Assembly (NCBI RefSeq): GCF_000714545.1
Contig: NZ_AUNB01000010.1
Span: forward strand, 23,590-87,589
Length of the DNA: 64,000 nucleotides
Origin: Thioclava indica
GTDB lineage: Bacteria > Pseudomonadota > Alphaproteobacteria > Rhodobacterales > Rhodobacteraceae
Direction of reading: 5' to 3'
Below the pieces are notes generated by a model. That model did no database searches. It had not been told where the DNA came from and was given only the letters and a program-made list of their open reading frames with translations. Position numbers and translations under genes: made by a program. Shown piece by piece: positions 26,225 through 35,608 of this stretch (the first letter of the stretch is position 1; each line of letters starts with the position of its first letter).

Positions 26225-27037
26225 CTATGCGGCAACAAAACGGATCGGATGACGCAGGAACTGCGTGGCGTGACTGGAAACCGAAGACGGATCGCCGGTC
26301 GTCAGAAACTTCACCGCATCGCCCGGACCTTTGAATTCTGGGTGGCGCGTCAGGTAATCGGCAAGGCTCTCGGCCACCAGACTCGCTTGGCTGTAGACCG
26401 ACACATCCGCGCCCAGCGCCTGCTGGAACACCTCTTGCATCAACGGGTAATGGGTGCAGCCAAGGATCGCGGCCTCGGGCTTGGGCATGCGCCGCTTGAG
26501 AGCCTCGACATGCGATTTCACCAAGGCTTCGGCGAGGATTTCATCACCCACCTCAATAGCATCGACCAAGCCGCCACAGGGCTGCGCCTCGACATCCACG
26601 CCAATCGCGCGAAACGCCAGTTCGCGTTGAAACGCACGGCTGGCCACCGTTGCGGGCGTGGCAAACAGCGCGACATGCTGCACCGCCACTTCGCGCGGCG
26701 CGGAATTGTCGCCCCATTTGCGCTCGGTCAGCGCCTCGATCATCGGCACGAACACGCCCAGCACGCGCTTGCCCTCAGGGATCCAGCTTTCCTGCATCCG
26801 GCGCAGCGCCGCAGCCGAGGCCGTATTGCACGCCAAAATGACCAGATCGCAGCCCTCGTCCCAAAGGCGCTCAACCCCCGCGCAAGTCAGATTGAAGATG
26901 TCATCGCTATCGCGCACCCCGTAAGGCGCATGGGCATTGTCGCCAAAATAGCAAAACGGAACATCGGGCAGGCGCTTGGCGCAGGCGTCATAAACCGTCA
27001 GCCCACCCAGACCTGAATCAAATACCCCAACGGCCAT
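26225..27037 (-). CDS. murI: Glutamate racemase
   Basis: 270 residues from ATG 27037 (GGGAGAG upstream); an in-frame start at 27100 adds 21 residues without homology. Makes D-glutamate for peptidoglycan. Signature pieces: [30 protein letters not shown], the first catalytic cysteine in [14 protein letters not shown] and the second in [15 protein letters not shown]. Between ior and the VPLPA-CTERM gene on the same strand. Confidence 0.95.
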   Translation of the reverse strand: MAVGVFDSGLGGLTVYDACAKRLPDVPFCYFGDNAHAPYGVRDSDDIFNLTCAGVERLWDEGCDLVILACNTASAAALRRMQESWIPEGKRVLGVFVPMIEALTERKWGDNSAPREVAVQHVALFATPATVASRAFQRELAFRAIGVDVEAQPCGGLVDAIEVGDEILAEALVKSHVEALKRRMPKPEAAILGCTHYPLMQEVFQQALGADVSVYSQASLVAESLADYLTRHPEFKGPGDAVKFLTTGDPSSVSSHATQFLRHPIRFVAA

Positions 27038-27127
27038 GGCACTCTCCCGCGCGAAACCCCGGCGCGGAACTTGCGCCGGGTGAGCCTCATTTAAGCCCAA
27101 GTCTTCGCGAAAGAAACGCCTTTATGT

Positions 27128-30100
27128 TCACTCCGCCGCCATCGGTTGCGGGTGACCGCCCGCACGAAACGCCGCCAGCAGCGCTTCGCGACGTTTCGCG
27201 GCCATCACCTCGCCTTGCGCCTTAACCGGACCGTAGCCACGGATGCTAAGGGGCAGTTCGGCCAGTTCGCGCGCGATTTCCATCGTCTCGGGCGTGATTT
27301 TGGGCAGGATCTCGGCCATGTCGGCCTCATATTGCGCGATCAGGGCACGTTCCATCTTGCGCTCGGCGGCGCGGCCAAACGGGTCCAGCGGCGTACCACG
27401 CAACCCCTTGAGCTTGGCGAGTACCTTGAAACCGCGTGCGATCCACGGGCCGAATTCGCGCTTGATCGGTCGCCCGTTCGCGCCCTCTTTCGCCATGATC
27501 GGCGGGGCGAGATGGAAGTGCATCTCGAAATCGCCATCAAACTCTGCGCGCGCCTTGGCCGCCGTGTCCAGATGCAACCGCGCGACCTCGTATTCGTCCT
27601 TGTAGGCCAGCAGCTTGTGATACCCCTTGGCGACCGACACCCGCAGATCGTCCGGCGCGCTATCCACCAGTTTACGGAAGCGCTTTGCCAGCCGCTTGTT
27701 CTGATAGGCCACCAGTTGATCGGCGCGGAAATCGACGGGATCAACCGGGGCTTTCACAACCTCGGACACCATCGCCCGCGCCGCCTGTTCGGGATGCACC
27801 ATCGCCCAGCGCCCCAGATCAAAGGCGCGCTTGTTTTCTTCGGGCTTGGCCCCGTTCAGATCAATCGCGCGGGTGATCGCCTCAAGGCTGAGCGGTATAT
27901 AGCCCTGCTGCCACGCGGCCCCCAACACGACCATGTTAGAATAGATCGAATCCCCCAGCATGTGGCGCGCCAGTTCGGATGTATCGACAAAGGAAACGCG
28001 ATCTTTGAGCCGCGCCTCAAGGCTAAGACGCAGCTGATCGCCGGGCAGGTGGAAATCGCGGTTGCGGGTGAATTCGCCCGTCACGATTTCATGGCTATTA
28101 ACCACGGCCCCGGTGCGCCCCGTCGTCATCAGACCCAGCGTTTTCGAACCCGCCGAGACCACCAGATCGCCGCCGATTACACAGTCAGCCTCACCGACGG
28201 CCACACGGATCGCGCTGATATCTTCAGGTTTTTCCGCGATGCGCAGATGGATATGCACCGCGCCGCCTTTTTGCGCGAGGCCCGCCATCTCCATCATGCC
28301 CGCGCCCTTGTCATCCAGATGCGCCGCCATCGCGAGCACCGCGCCGATGGTCACAACACCCGTGCCCCCGACCCCGGTGATCACCACGTTATGCGTGCCG
28401 TTGATCGCGGGCAGCGTCGGCATCGGCAGATCGGGCAGGTCCAGATCCTTGGCCTGCGCCTTTTTGATTTTCGCGCCCTTGAGCGTGACAAAGCTGGGGC
28501 AGAACCCGTCGAGACAGCGGAAATCCTTGTTGCACGACGATTGGTCAATCGCGCGTTTGGTGCCGAGTTCGGTTTCCACCGGCACGATCGAGACGCAGTT
28601 GGACTGCACGCCGCAATCGCCGCAGCCCTCGCAGACATCGGTATTGATGAACACGCGCTTGTCGGGATCGGGGAATTTGCCGCGCTTGCGACGGCGACGT
28701 TTTTCCGCGGCGCAGGTCTGCACATAGATCAGCGCCGAGACGCCCCTTTCCTTGGCCAGCCGCTTTTGCACAGCCATCAGCTCGGCGCGCTCGAATTTCT
28801 CGACTGTTGACGGAAAGGCGCTGAGATCGACCTCTTCCTTCTCGTCATAGACCACCACAACCGGTTTCACGCCCATCGCAGTAATTTCCGCCGCAATCTG
28901 TTGCGCGCTTAGATCGCCCTCGTTTTCCTGCCCGCCGGTCATCGCGACCGCATCGTTGAACAGGATCTTGTAGGTGATGTTGGTGCCAGCAGCCAAAGCT
29001 GCGCGGATCGCCTGAACGCCTGAGTGGTTATAGGTGCCATCGCCGAGGTTCTGGAACATATGTTCGCGGTTCGAGAACGGAGCCTCACCGACCCAGTTCA
29101 CGCCCTCACCGCCCATATGGGTGAAGCCCTCGGTATCGCGGCCCATCCATTGCACCATGTAGTGACAGCCGATTCCGGCATAACCGCGCGTGCCCTCTGG
29201 CAGCTTGGTCGAGGTGTTATGCGGACAGCCCGAGCAATACCACGGCGTGCGCGCAGCGATTTCGGGCGCATTGTCCGCACGCTGGGCGGCCTCGATCTTG
29301 GCGATTCCGGCCTTGATGGCATCGGTGCCGCGCCCTTCTTCGATGAAAATCTCGCCCAGCTTTTGCGCGATCATCACCGGATCAAGCGCATAGCGCGTGG
29401 GGAATAGTTCCACCCGACGGCCATTTTCCCAGTTATCGCCCTTGTGCCAGCCATAAACGCGCCGCCCGCGACGGTCATCAAACAGCGTTTCTTTGACCTG
29501 CACCTCAATCAGCTTGCGCTTTTCCTCCACCACAATCACCAGATCGAGCCCCTCGGCCCATTCGTGAAAGCTGTCCATATCCAGCGGGAAGGTTTGCGCG
29601 ACCTTGTAGGTGGTGATGCCAAGACGCTCGGCCTCGGTTGCGTCGATGCCCAGCAGCGACAGCGCGTGGCTTAGATCCAGCCAGTTCTTGCCCGCAGCGA
29701 CCAGACCGATCTTGGCCCCCGCCTTGCCCCAGACGCGCTTGTCGATGCGGTTGGCGCGCGCGAACGCCTCGGCGGCGAAACGCTTGAAGTCGATCATCCG
29801 GGCTTCTTGCGCCACCGGCGTATCGTTCAGGCGAATGTTCAAGCCGCCCTCGGGCATTTTGAAATCGGGCGTGACGAATTGCATCCGCTGAGGGTCGCCG
29901 TCGACCACAGCCGTTGCCTCGACCGTGTCCTTCATCGTCTTGAGGCCGACCCAAACGCCCGCAAAACGGCTAAGCGCATAGCCGTAATGGCCCAAATCCA
30001 GGATTTCCTGCACGCCGGCAGGCGAGAGCACGGGCATATAGGCATCCACCATCGCCCAGTCCGATTGATGCAAAACGGTCGAGGATTCGCCGGTGTGGTC

Positions 30101-30538
30101 ATCGCCCATCGCCATGATCACGCCGCCATGGGGCGAGCTGCCCGCCATATTGGCATGACGCATCACGTCGCCAGAGCGATCCACCCCCGGCCCCTTGCCA
30201 TACCAAAGGCCAAAGACGCCGTCATATTTACCATCGCCACGCAGCTCGGCCTGCTGACTGCCCCAAAGGGCGGTCGCGGCGAGATCTTCGTTCAACCCCG
30301 GTTCAAAGCGCACATCGGACGCCTCAAGCACGGTTTTCGCGCGCGCCATCTGCAAATCGACCGCGCCCAGCGGGCTGCCGCGATATCCGGTGACATAGCC
30401 TGCCGTATGCAGCCCCGCCGCCGCGTCGCGTGCCGCTTGCGCCAGAACAAGACGCACCAGCGCCTGCGTGCCATTCAGCAACACCGGCGATTTCGTCAGG
30501 TCAAACCGATCCGAAAGAGTAATTTCTTGCCGTCCCAT
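27128..30538 (-). CDS. Indolepyruvate ferredoxin oxidoreductase, fused alpha and beta parts
   Basis: 1136 residues. Oxidatively decarboxylates aryl pyruvates (from aromatic amino acids) to aryl-CoA, reducing ferredoxin. N-terminal pyruvate-oxidoreductase domain (TAGYVTGYRGSPLGAVDLQM). Thiamine-diphosphate domain from about residue 430 (YCSGCPHNTSTKLPEG, GGEGVNWVGEAPF). An iron-sulfur segment with clustered cysteines (VCEGCGDCGVQSNC) lies near 635-655. The IorB-like gamma domain begins GTHNVVITGVGGTGVVTIGA near 725. The fusion of both subunits in one chain is usual for proteobacteria. Ribosome binding site GGGAGGTG. A LysR gene diverges upstream, sharing a palindromic operator. Confidence 0.93.
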   Translation of the reverse strand: MGRQEITLSDRFDLTKSPVLLNGTQALVRLVLAQAARDAAAGLHTAGYVTGYRGSPLGAVDLQMARAKTVLEASDVRFEPGLNEDLAATALWGSQQAELRGDGKYDGVFGLWYGKGPGVDRSGDVMRHANMAGSSPHGGVIMAMGDDHTGESSTVLHQSDWAMVDAYMPVLSPAGVQEILDLGHYGYALSRFAGVWVGLKTMKDTVEATAVVDGDPQRMQFVTPDFKMPEGGLNIRLNDTPVAQEARMIDFKRFAAEAFARANRIDKRVWGKAGAKIGLVAAGKNWLDLSHALSLLGIDATEAERLGITTYKVAQTFPLDMDSFHEWAEGLDLVIVVEEKRKLIEVQVKETLFDDRRGRRVYGWHKGDNWENGRRVELFPTRYALDPVMIAQKLGEIFIEEGRGTDAIKAGIAKIEAAQRADNAPEIAARTPWYCSGCPHNTSTKLPEGTRGYAGIGCHYMVQWMGRDTEGFTHMGGEGVNWVGEAPFSNREHMFQNLGDGTYNHSGVQAIRAALAAGTNITYKILFNDAVAMTGGQENEGDLSAQQIAAEITAMGVKPVVVVYDEKEEVDLSAFPSTVEKFERAELMAVQKRLAKERGVSALIYVQTCAAEKRRRRKRGKFPDPDKRVFINTDVCEGCGDCGVQSNCVSIVPVETELGTKRAIDQSSCNKDFRCLDGFCPSFVTLKGAKIKKAQAKDLDLPDLPMPTLPAINGTHNVVITGVGGTGVVTIGAVLAMAAHLDDKGAGMMEMAGLAQKGGAVHIHLRIAEKPEDISAIRVAVGEADCVIGGDLVVSAGSKTLGLMTTGRTGAVVNSHEIVTGEFTRNRDFHLPGDQLRLSLEARLKDRVSFVDTSELARHMLGDSIYSNMVVLGAAWQQGYIPLSLEAITRAIDLNGAKPEENKRAFDLGRWAMVHPEQAARAMVSEVVKAPVDPVDFRADQLVAYQNKRLAKRFRKLVDSAPDDLRVSVAKGYHKLLAYKDEYEVARLHLDTAAKARAEFDGDFEMHFHLAPPIMAKEGANGRPIKREFGPWIARGFKVLAKLKGLRGTPLDPFGRAAERKMERALIAQYEADMAEILPKITPETMEIARELAELPLSIRGYGPVKAQGEVMAAKRREALLAAFRAGGHPQPMAAE

Positions 30539-30577
30539 TAAGCACCTCCCCTTGCTGTGTGGGCATTTGCCTTATGG

Positions 30578-30598
30578 TAGGTCATAATTTCTGACCTA
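30578..30598. promoter_or_regulatory. LysR-type operator between ior and its regulator
   Basis: Perfect inverted repeat TAGGTCA (30578-30584), seven-base spacer, TGACCTA (30592-30598), containing T-N11-A (30582 and 30594), the LysR box. It lies 39 bases before the oxidoreductase start and about 100 bases before the divergent LysR gene, as expected for joint control. Confidence 0.75.
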
Positions 30599-30697
30599 GA
30601 AAGGGAAAATATGTAACAAAGCGGTTTCGTAATAAAGCGAGAGTAAGGTAAAGGAACTTGCGCATCCAAGCGCGAAGCCGAACCGAAAGTGACCGGA

Positions 30698-31606
30698 ATG
30701 GATTGGGACAAGCTTAGAATATTTCACGCAGTGGCCGATGCGGGGTCTTTGACCCATGCAGGCGATGCATTGCATCTTTCTCAATCTGCCGTGAGCAGAC
30801 AGATCCGCGCGCTTGAAGACGTGCTTGGAACGACTCTGTTTCACCGTCATGCGCGGGGACTGATTCTCACCGAGCAGGGCGAATTGCTGTTTGATGCGAC
30901 CTCGTCGATGGCGAAAAAGCTGGATAGCGCCTCGGCACGCATCCGCGATTCCGAAGAAGAGGTGCTGGGCGAGTTGCGCGTGACCACGCCAACGGGCTTT
31001 GGCACGCTGTGGCTGGCGCCGCGGCTGATCAAGCTTTACGAAAAATATCCCGACCTCAAGATCAACCTGATGCTGGAAGAGCGCGTACTGGATTTGCCGA
31101 TGCGCGAGGCCGATGTCGCGATCCGCATGAAGGAACCCGCTCAGGCCGATCTGATCCGCAAGCGTTTGCTCAATATTCGGATGCGCCTATATGCGACGCC
31201 GCAATATCTGGAGCAGGCCGGGATGCCTCAAAAGATTGAGGATTTGGCGCATCACCGGATGATCTGCCAGACACCCTCGACGCCCCAAGTGCAGGCAGGT
31301 GCGCAACTGGGTCAGCAGGTGCTGACCTATGATCAGGCATCAACCCTGATGGTGAACAACTATTTCGGGGTGCTGCAAGGTGTGCTCAATCACATCGGGA
31401 TTGGCGTGCTGCCCGATTACCTGACCGCTGACTTCCCGAATCTCCAACTGGTGCTCCCCGAGCTTGAGTCGGTCGAGGTACCTGTCTTCCTCGCATATCC
31501 CGAAGAACTGCGCTCATCGCGCCGCGTCACGGTGTTTCGCGATTTCATTCAGGAAGAAATTCTCGCCTATCGGCGCCAGAAAAGCACTGAAACAACCGAG
31601 GGTTGA
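30698..31606 (+). CDS. LysR-family transcriptional regulator
   Basis: 302 residues from ATG 30698; a GTG three codons earlier (30689) is an alternative. Winged helix-turn-helix: KLRIFHAVADAGSLTHAGDA, LHLSQSAVSRQIRALEDVLG, TTLFHRHARGLILTEQGELL. A linker helix and the periplasmic-binding-like effector domain (LRVTTPTGFGTLWLAPRLIK) follow. It is divergent from the indolepyruvate oxidoreductase, with a perfect LysR box between them, so it probably controls that gene in response to an aromatic-acid ligand. The effector itself is inferred. Confidence 0.93.
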   Translation: MDWDKLRIFHAVADAGSLTHAGDALHLSQSAVSRQIRALEDVLGTTLFHRHARGLILTEQGELLFDATSSMAKKLDSASARIRDSEEEVLGELRVTTPTGFGTLWLAPRLIKLYEKYPDLKINLMLEERVLDLPMREADVAIRMKEPAQADLIRKRLLNIRMRLYATPQYLEQAGMPQKIEDLAHHRMICQTPSTPQVQAGAQLGQQVLTYDQASTLMVNNYFGVLQGVLNHIGIGVLPDYLTADFPNLQLVLPELESVEVPVFLAYPEELRSSRRVTVFRDFIQEEILAYRRQKSTETTEG

Positions 31607-31662
31607 GCCGAGCCATAACCGCAACGCATAGCAGGCATGACGTAGAAGTGTTCTGTTTATCC

Positions 31663-31779
31663 TTGATGCGTTCACATCCTGCCCATAAATGAGGCTTAGA
31701 GGGCGAAACGTGTTTACGCACGCATCACCTTCTACCTCCCTGTTGGACTTCGGCCGAGCTTTGTCTCGGCCTTTTTTTT
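31663..31779 (+). ncRNA. Candidate small RNA with its own promoter and terminator
   Basis: Promoter-like TTGATG (31663-31668), 17-base spacer, TAAATG (31686-31691) predicts a start near 31698. The transcript would hold a CGTG/CACG hairpin, an exposed CU-rich stretch (CTTCTACCTCCC at 31729-31740), and a strong terminator: GGCCGAG (31752-31758), loop CTTTGT, CTCGGCC (31765-31771), then eight T. No convincing gene is present. A hairpin, CU-rich single strand and terminator is the design of anti-Shine-Dalgarno trans-acting RNAs in Rhodobacter (CcsR-like). Homology is not shown. The terminator could instead serve the LysR gene ending 146 bases upstream. Confidence 0.45.
31752..31779 (+). terminator. 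Strong Rho-independent terminator
   Basis: Seven-base-pair G+C-rich stem with a six-base loop followed by an unbroken run of eight T. Ends the candidate small RNA or the LysR transcript. Confidence 0.9.
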
Positions 31780-32057
31780 GCGCAGCGCATTTTCGTAGGC
31801 TGCGATGGCGCAATTCAGCCAGCCGCGCGACAATACCAAGATCGCCCTAAACGGCACTTATCGCCGCTTTTGATCACGCTGAAAAAGCCTGTCGACATGC
31901 GCGGCCCATCGGCTGACATCGACCGACCCAAGACGCAGAGCCTTCCGCATCTGCGGGTTTTGTGCCTGCCTAGGCGCGTTTGGGCCTGCCAACCCCTTCC
32001 CCCCTTGGCCCGATTGCCTTATGAAATCGGCAACGCGCATAGCCCCGGAGAATGTAG
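31780..32057. other. purL upstream region
   Basis: About 280 bases between the terminator and purL without a supported gene. No purS or purQ is present, unlike many purine operons. The purL ribosome binding site (CGGAGAATG) is at its right end. No riboswitch was recognised. Confidence 0.5.
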
Positions 32058-34220
32058 ATGGACGAGCCGCAGATCACGCAGCAACTCATCGAGGCCCATG
32101 GTCTGAAGTCCGACGAATACGACAGCATTCTCGAAATCATCGGGCGCGCGCCGAATTTCACCGAGCTCGGCATCTTTTCCGCGATGTGGAATGAACATTG
32201 CTCGTATAAGTCGTCCAAGAAATGGCTGCGCACGCTGTATACTGAGGGTGCGCAAGTGATCTGTGGCCCCGGCGAGAACGCGGGCATCGTCGATATCGGC
32301 GACAATCAGGCTGTGGTGTTCAAGATGGAAAGCCACAACCACCCTTCGTATATCGAGCCTCATCAGGGCGCGGCGACTGGCGTCGGCGGCATTCTGCGCG
32401 ATGTGTTCACCATGGGCGCGCGCCCGATTGCCGCGATGGACAGCCTGTCTTTCGGCATGCCCGATCATCCCAAAACCGCCCATGTCGTCAAAGGCGTGGT
32501 TGAAGGCGTGGGATCTTATGGCAACTGCTTTGGCGTGCCGAATGTCGGGGGCGAGGTGCGCTTTCACCCCTCCTATAACGGTAACTGTCTGGTTAACGCC
32601 TTCGCCGCCGGGCTGATCGACAGCGACAAGATCTTTTACTCTGCCGCTTCGGGCATTGGCATGCCGGTGGTGTATCTGGGCGCGAAAACCGGGCGCGATG
32701 GCGTGGGCGGGGCCACGATGGCCAGCGCCGAGTTCGACGACACGATCGAAGAAAAGCGCCCCACCGTGCAAGTCGGCGACCCCTTCACCGAGAAATGCTT
32801 GCTTGAGGCCTGTCTGGAACTGATGGCCTCGGATTCGGTGATCTCGATTCAGGATATGGGCGCGGCGGGTCTGACCTGTTCGGCCGTTGAGATGGGCGAC
32901 AAGGGCGGCTTGGGCATCAAGCTGCATCTTGATCAGGTGCCCCAGCGCGAAACCAATATGACCGCCTATGAGATGATGCTCAGTGAATCTCAGGAACGCA
33001 TGCTGATGGTGCTCAAGCCCGAGAAAGAGGCCGAAGCCCGCGCAATCTTCGAAAAATGGGATCTCGATTTCGCCATCGTGGGTGAGACCATCGCCGAGGA
33101 TCGCTTTCTCATCCTGCACCACAATGAGGTGAAGGCCGATCTGCCGCTGTCGAAACTGGCCTCCAGCGCGCCGGAATATGACCGCCCTTGGGTGGAAACG
33201 CCCGCCGCAAGCGCCGCCGAGGCGCTGCCCGCGATTGGCCCGATTGCCGCCCTTGAGGCGCTGATCGGCTCGCCCAACTACGCGGCGAAGAACTGGGTGT
33301 TTGAGCAATATGACACGCAGGTCATGGGCGACACCGTGCGCCGCCCCGGCATGGGCGCAGGCGTGGTGCGGGTGCATGGCACGCCCAAGGCGCTCGCTTT
33401 CACCGCCGATGTGACCCCGCGCTACGTCAAAGCCAACCCGTTCGAGGGCGGCAAACAAGCCGTGGCCGAAGCCTATCGCAACCTCTGTGCGGTGGGCGCG
33501 AAACCGCTGGCGACGACCGACAACCTCAATTTCGGCAACCCCGAAAAGCCCGAGATCATGGGTCAGTTCGTCGGCGCGATCAAAGGCATCGACGCCGCTG
33601 TGCGCGCGCTGGATGTGCCGATCGTGTCGGGCAATGTCTCGCTGTATAACGAAACCGACGGCACGGGCATTCTGCCCACGCCAACGATTGGCGCGGTCGG
33701 GCTGCTCGATAGTCTTGACGATCTGATCGCGGGTCTGCCCTCTGCCGGCGATGTGGCGATGGTGATCGGTGAAACCAAGGGCCATCTGGGCCAATCCGCG
33801 CTGGCGTTTGAGGCGTTCGGGATGGAAAGCGGCGACTCGCCGCCCGTCGATCTGGACGCCGAGCGCCGCCATGGCGAATTCCTGCGCGAGAACCGCGCCC
33901 TTGTGAAATCGGCCAGCGATTTGTCCGATGGCGGGCTGGCGTTGGCCCTGTTCGAAATGACTGAAGCTGCGGGTATCGGCGCGACCGTCGAAACCGACGA
34001 CATCGCCCAGCTTTTCGGCGAAGATCAGGCACGCTATTTAATCGCCTGTTCCTTCGATCAGGCCGAGGCGTTGATGGCCGCCGCGCGTCGTGCCGAGGTG
34101 CCCTTGGCGACCGTCGGGCGCTTTGGCGGCGAAAGCATCAGCTTTGGTGCGGAAACCGCCCCGATGGCCGAATTGTCGACCCTCTATCGCAGCGCGTTCA
34201 AAGCCGCGATTGAGCGCTAA
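32058..34220 (+). CDS. purL: Phosphoribosylformylglycinamidine synthase, PurL subunit
   Basis: 720 residues, the small PurL that works with PurS and PurQ. Converts FGAR to FGAM with ATP and ammonia from PurQ. Signature segments: [72 protein letters not shown] and [20 protein letters not shown]. The second half repeats the AIRS-like fold ([37 protein letters not shown]). Leads a typical alphaproteobacterial purL-bolA-grxD run. Confidence 0.97.
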   Translation: MDEPQITQQLIEAHGLKSDEYDSILEIIGRAPNFTELGIFSAMWNEHCSYKSSKKWLRTLYTEGAQVICGPGENAGIVDIGDNQAVVFKMESHNHPSYIEPHQGAATGVGGILRDVFTMGARPIAAMDSLSFGMPDHPKTAHVVKGVVEGVGSYGNCFGVPNVGGEVRFHPSYNGNCLVNAFAAGLIDSDKIFYSAASGIGMPVVYLGAKTGRDGVGGATMASAEFDDTIEEKRPTVQVGDPFTEKCLLEACLELMASDSVISIQDMGAAGLTCSAVEMGDKGGLGIKLHLDQVPQRETNMTAYEMMLSESQERMLMVLKPEKEAEARAIFEKWDLDFAIVGETIAEDRFLILHHNEVKADLPLSKLASSAPEYDRPWVETPAASAAEALPAIGPIAALEALIGSPNYAAKNWVFEQYDTQVMGDTVRRPGMGAGVVRVHGTPKALAFTADVTPRYVKANPFEGGKQAVAEAYRNLCAVGAKPLATTDNLNFGNPEKPEIMGQFVGAIKGIDAAVRALDVPIVSGNVSLYNETDGTGILPTPTIGAVGLLDSLDDLIAGLPSAGDVAMVIGETKGHLGQSALAFEAFGMESGDSPPVDLDAERRHGEFLRENRALVKSASDLSDGGLALALFEMTEAAGIGATVETDDIAQLFGEDQARYLIACSFDQAEALMAAARRAEVPLATVGRFGGESISFGAETAPMAELSTLYRSAFKAAIER

Positions 34221-34326
34221 GGCACCTTTCGCCGCGCGACCCCAAGTTACGTTCGCGCGGCAGCGCCCCCTTGCGGCGGCCTGTTCACGCGCATAGATTT
34301 GCCTCAAAGGACGAGGAGCCCTATTT

Positions 34327-34569
34327 ATGGCGATGCAAGCGCATGACATCGAAGCCCTGATCCGGGTGGATTTCCCTGATGCCAAGATCACGATTACCGA
34401 TCTGGCTGGCGACGGAAACCACTGGGCAGCCGAAGTCATCGACGAAAAATTTCGCGGGATGAACCGGGTGCAACAGCAACGCGCCGTTTATGCCGCGCTC
34501 AAAGGGGCGATGGATGGCCCGAACGGGGCGCTACATGCGCTGGCCCTGACGACGAAGGCGCCGGACTGA
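34327..34569 (+). CDS. BolA-family protein
   Basis: 80 residues. BolA proteins pair with monothiol glutaredoxins to carry 2Fe-2S clusters. The fold and conserved part are visible in DIEALIRVDFPDAKITITDL, the cluster-site histidine region GDGNHWAAEVIDEKFRG, and MNRVQQQRAVYAALKGAM with the second conserved histidine near the end (ALHALAL). Directly upstream of its expected partner grxD. Ribosome binding site AGGACGAGGAG. Confidence 0.92.
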   Translation: MAMQAHDIEALIRVDFPDAKITITDLAGDGNHWAAEVIDEKFRGMNRVQQQRAVYAALKGAMDGPNGALHALALTTKAPD

Positions 34570-34603
34570 AGATGGGTGAGGTGCGCAGCGCCTCGGATTT
34601 GGA

Positions 34604-34624
34604 TCGGGGGCTCCCCCGACTTTT
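34604..34624 (+). terminator. Hairpin between bolA and grxD
   Basis: TCGGGG and CCCCGA around GCTC (34604-34619) followed by CTTTT. It could weaken read-through from bolA into grxD. Confidence 0.45.
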
Positions 34625-34674
34625 GACACCAGGGCTTCGCGGGCTGCGCGAAGACAACGCAAAGGATCACAGCG

Positions 34675-35034
34675 ATGGACGCGAAAGATCAGATCAAGAA
34701 AACAGTGACCGAAAATGAGGTCGTGCTGTTCATGAAGGGCACCAAGGACATGCCGCAATGCGGGTTTTCTTCGCGCGTGGCGGGTGTGCTGAACTTCATG
34801 GGCATCGACTATGCCGACGTGAATGTGCTGGCAGATGCCGACATTCGCCAAGGCATCAAGGATTATTCCGACTGGCCGACGATCCCGCAGCTTTACGTGA
34901 AAGGCGAGTTCGTGGGCGGCTGTGATATCATCACCGAGATGACGCTGTCGGGCGAGTTGGATCAGCTGTTTGAGAGCAAAGGCGTGAGCTACAATAAAGA
35001 AGCCGCCGATCAGATCCGCGCCGCCAACGCTTGA
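34675..35034 (+). CDS. grxD: Monothiol glutaredoxin (CGFS type)
   Basis: 119 residues. The active site CGFS is in VLFMKGTKDMPQCGFSSRVA. The glutathione-binding elements SDWPTIPQLYVKGEFVGGCD and the TVP-like turn are present. CGFS glutaredoxins hold a bridging 2Fe-2S cluster with BolA and hand it to iron-sulfur proteins. Follows bolA; a strong terminator ends the transcript 24 bases after the stop. Confidence 0.95.
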   Translation: MDAKDQIKKTVTENEVVLFMKGTKDMPQCGFSSRVAGVLNFMGIDYADVNVLADADIRQGIKDYSDWPTIPQLYVKGEFVGGCDIITEMTLSGELDQLFESKGVSYNKEAADQIRAANA

Positions 35035-35057
35035 TCTGGCGCGACACGACCTGAAAC

Positions 35058-35084
35058 GCCCCGCCCCAACCGGCGGGGCTTTTT
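35058..35084 (+). terminator. Terminator after grxD
   Basis: GCCCCGCC (35058-35065) and GGCGGGGC (35072-35079) around CCAACC, followed by TTTTT. Confidence 0.9.
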
Positions 35085-35091
35085 CATGCGC

Positions 35092-35427
35092 TCAAAACCG
35101 CGCGAAAAACGGATCGATCTTCCAATAGGCCTGAAAATCGCGCGCCGTGTTGCGCGCCATTCCGGCCAATTCCATCGCGTAAATATCCATGCTCAGCAGC
35201 GCCGCCAACTTATAGCCGCGCTCTGCAGCCTCGGCAGCCGCGCCCCTGCCGCCAAAGTTCTCCTCAATCGCTGAGGCCGCCGCGACCAGCGCGTAGGGCA
35301 GTTCAAAAATCGCGACATCAGGCCAGCGCGTCACAAGATCGCGCACCAAAGCACGCCACTCGTCACCCGGACTCATTAATTGCTCGATGGCGAAAGCCAC
35401 CAGCACATCCTCGTTACTATACGTCAT
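35092..35427 (-). CDS. Hypothetical protein
   Basis: 111 residues, mostly helical: MTYSNEDVLVAFAIEQLMSP, FELPYALVAAASAIEENFGG, YKLAALLSMDIYAMELAGMA. No signal peptide and no recognised motif. Convergent to grxD. Base composition is that of the core genes, and third-position G+C supports coding. Function unknown. Confidence 0.65.
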   Translation of the reverse strand: MTYSNEDVLVAFAIEQLMSPGDEWRALVRDLVTRWPDVAIFELPYALVAAASAIEENFGGRGAAAEAAERGYKLAALLSMDIYAMELAGMARNTARDFQAYWKIDPFFARF

Positions 35428-35608
35428 AACCCCAGCCGGATCGGCATCCCCCAGCCGACTTTCCTTGAAATATGTTTTTTTGCAATAGGATAGATCGAAT
35501 TGTTCGTTAGCTCTGTTTGCTTAACCGATCTCTTCGGTTTGACCAAATGGTTGAATGCATTGCGCGCCTTCGCTAGCGTTTGCTTCTGAGTTTTATGTGG
35601 ACAGCCCC

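Noticed and set aside
31514..31813. 99-codon minus-strand frame over the lysR 3' end and terminator
   Set aside because: It runs through the strong terminator and overlaps lysR; no ribosome binding site or family resemblance.
35523..35539. Hairpin AACCGA/TCGGTT upstream of deoC as a terminator or attenuator
   Set aside because: No T-run and no leader peptide; too weak to annotate.
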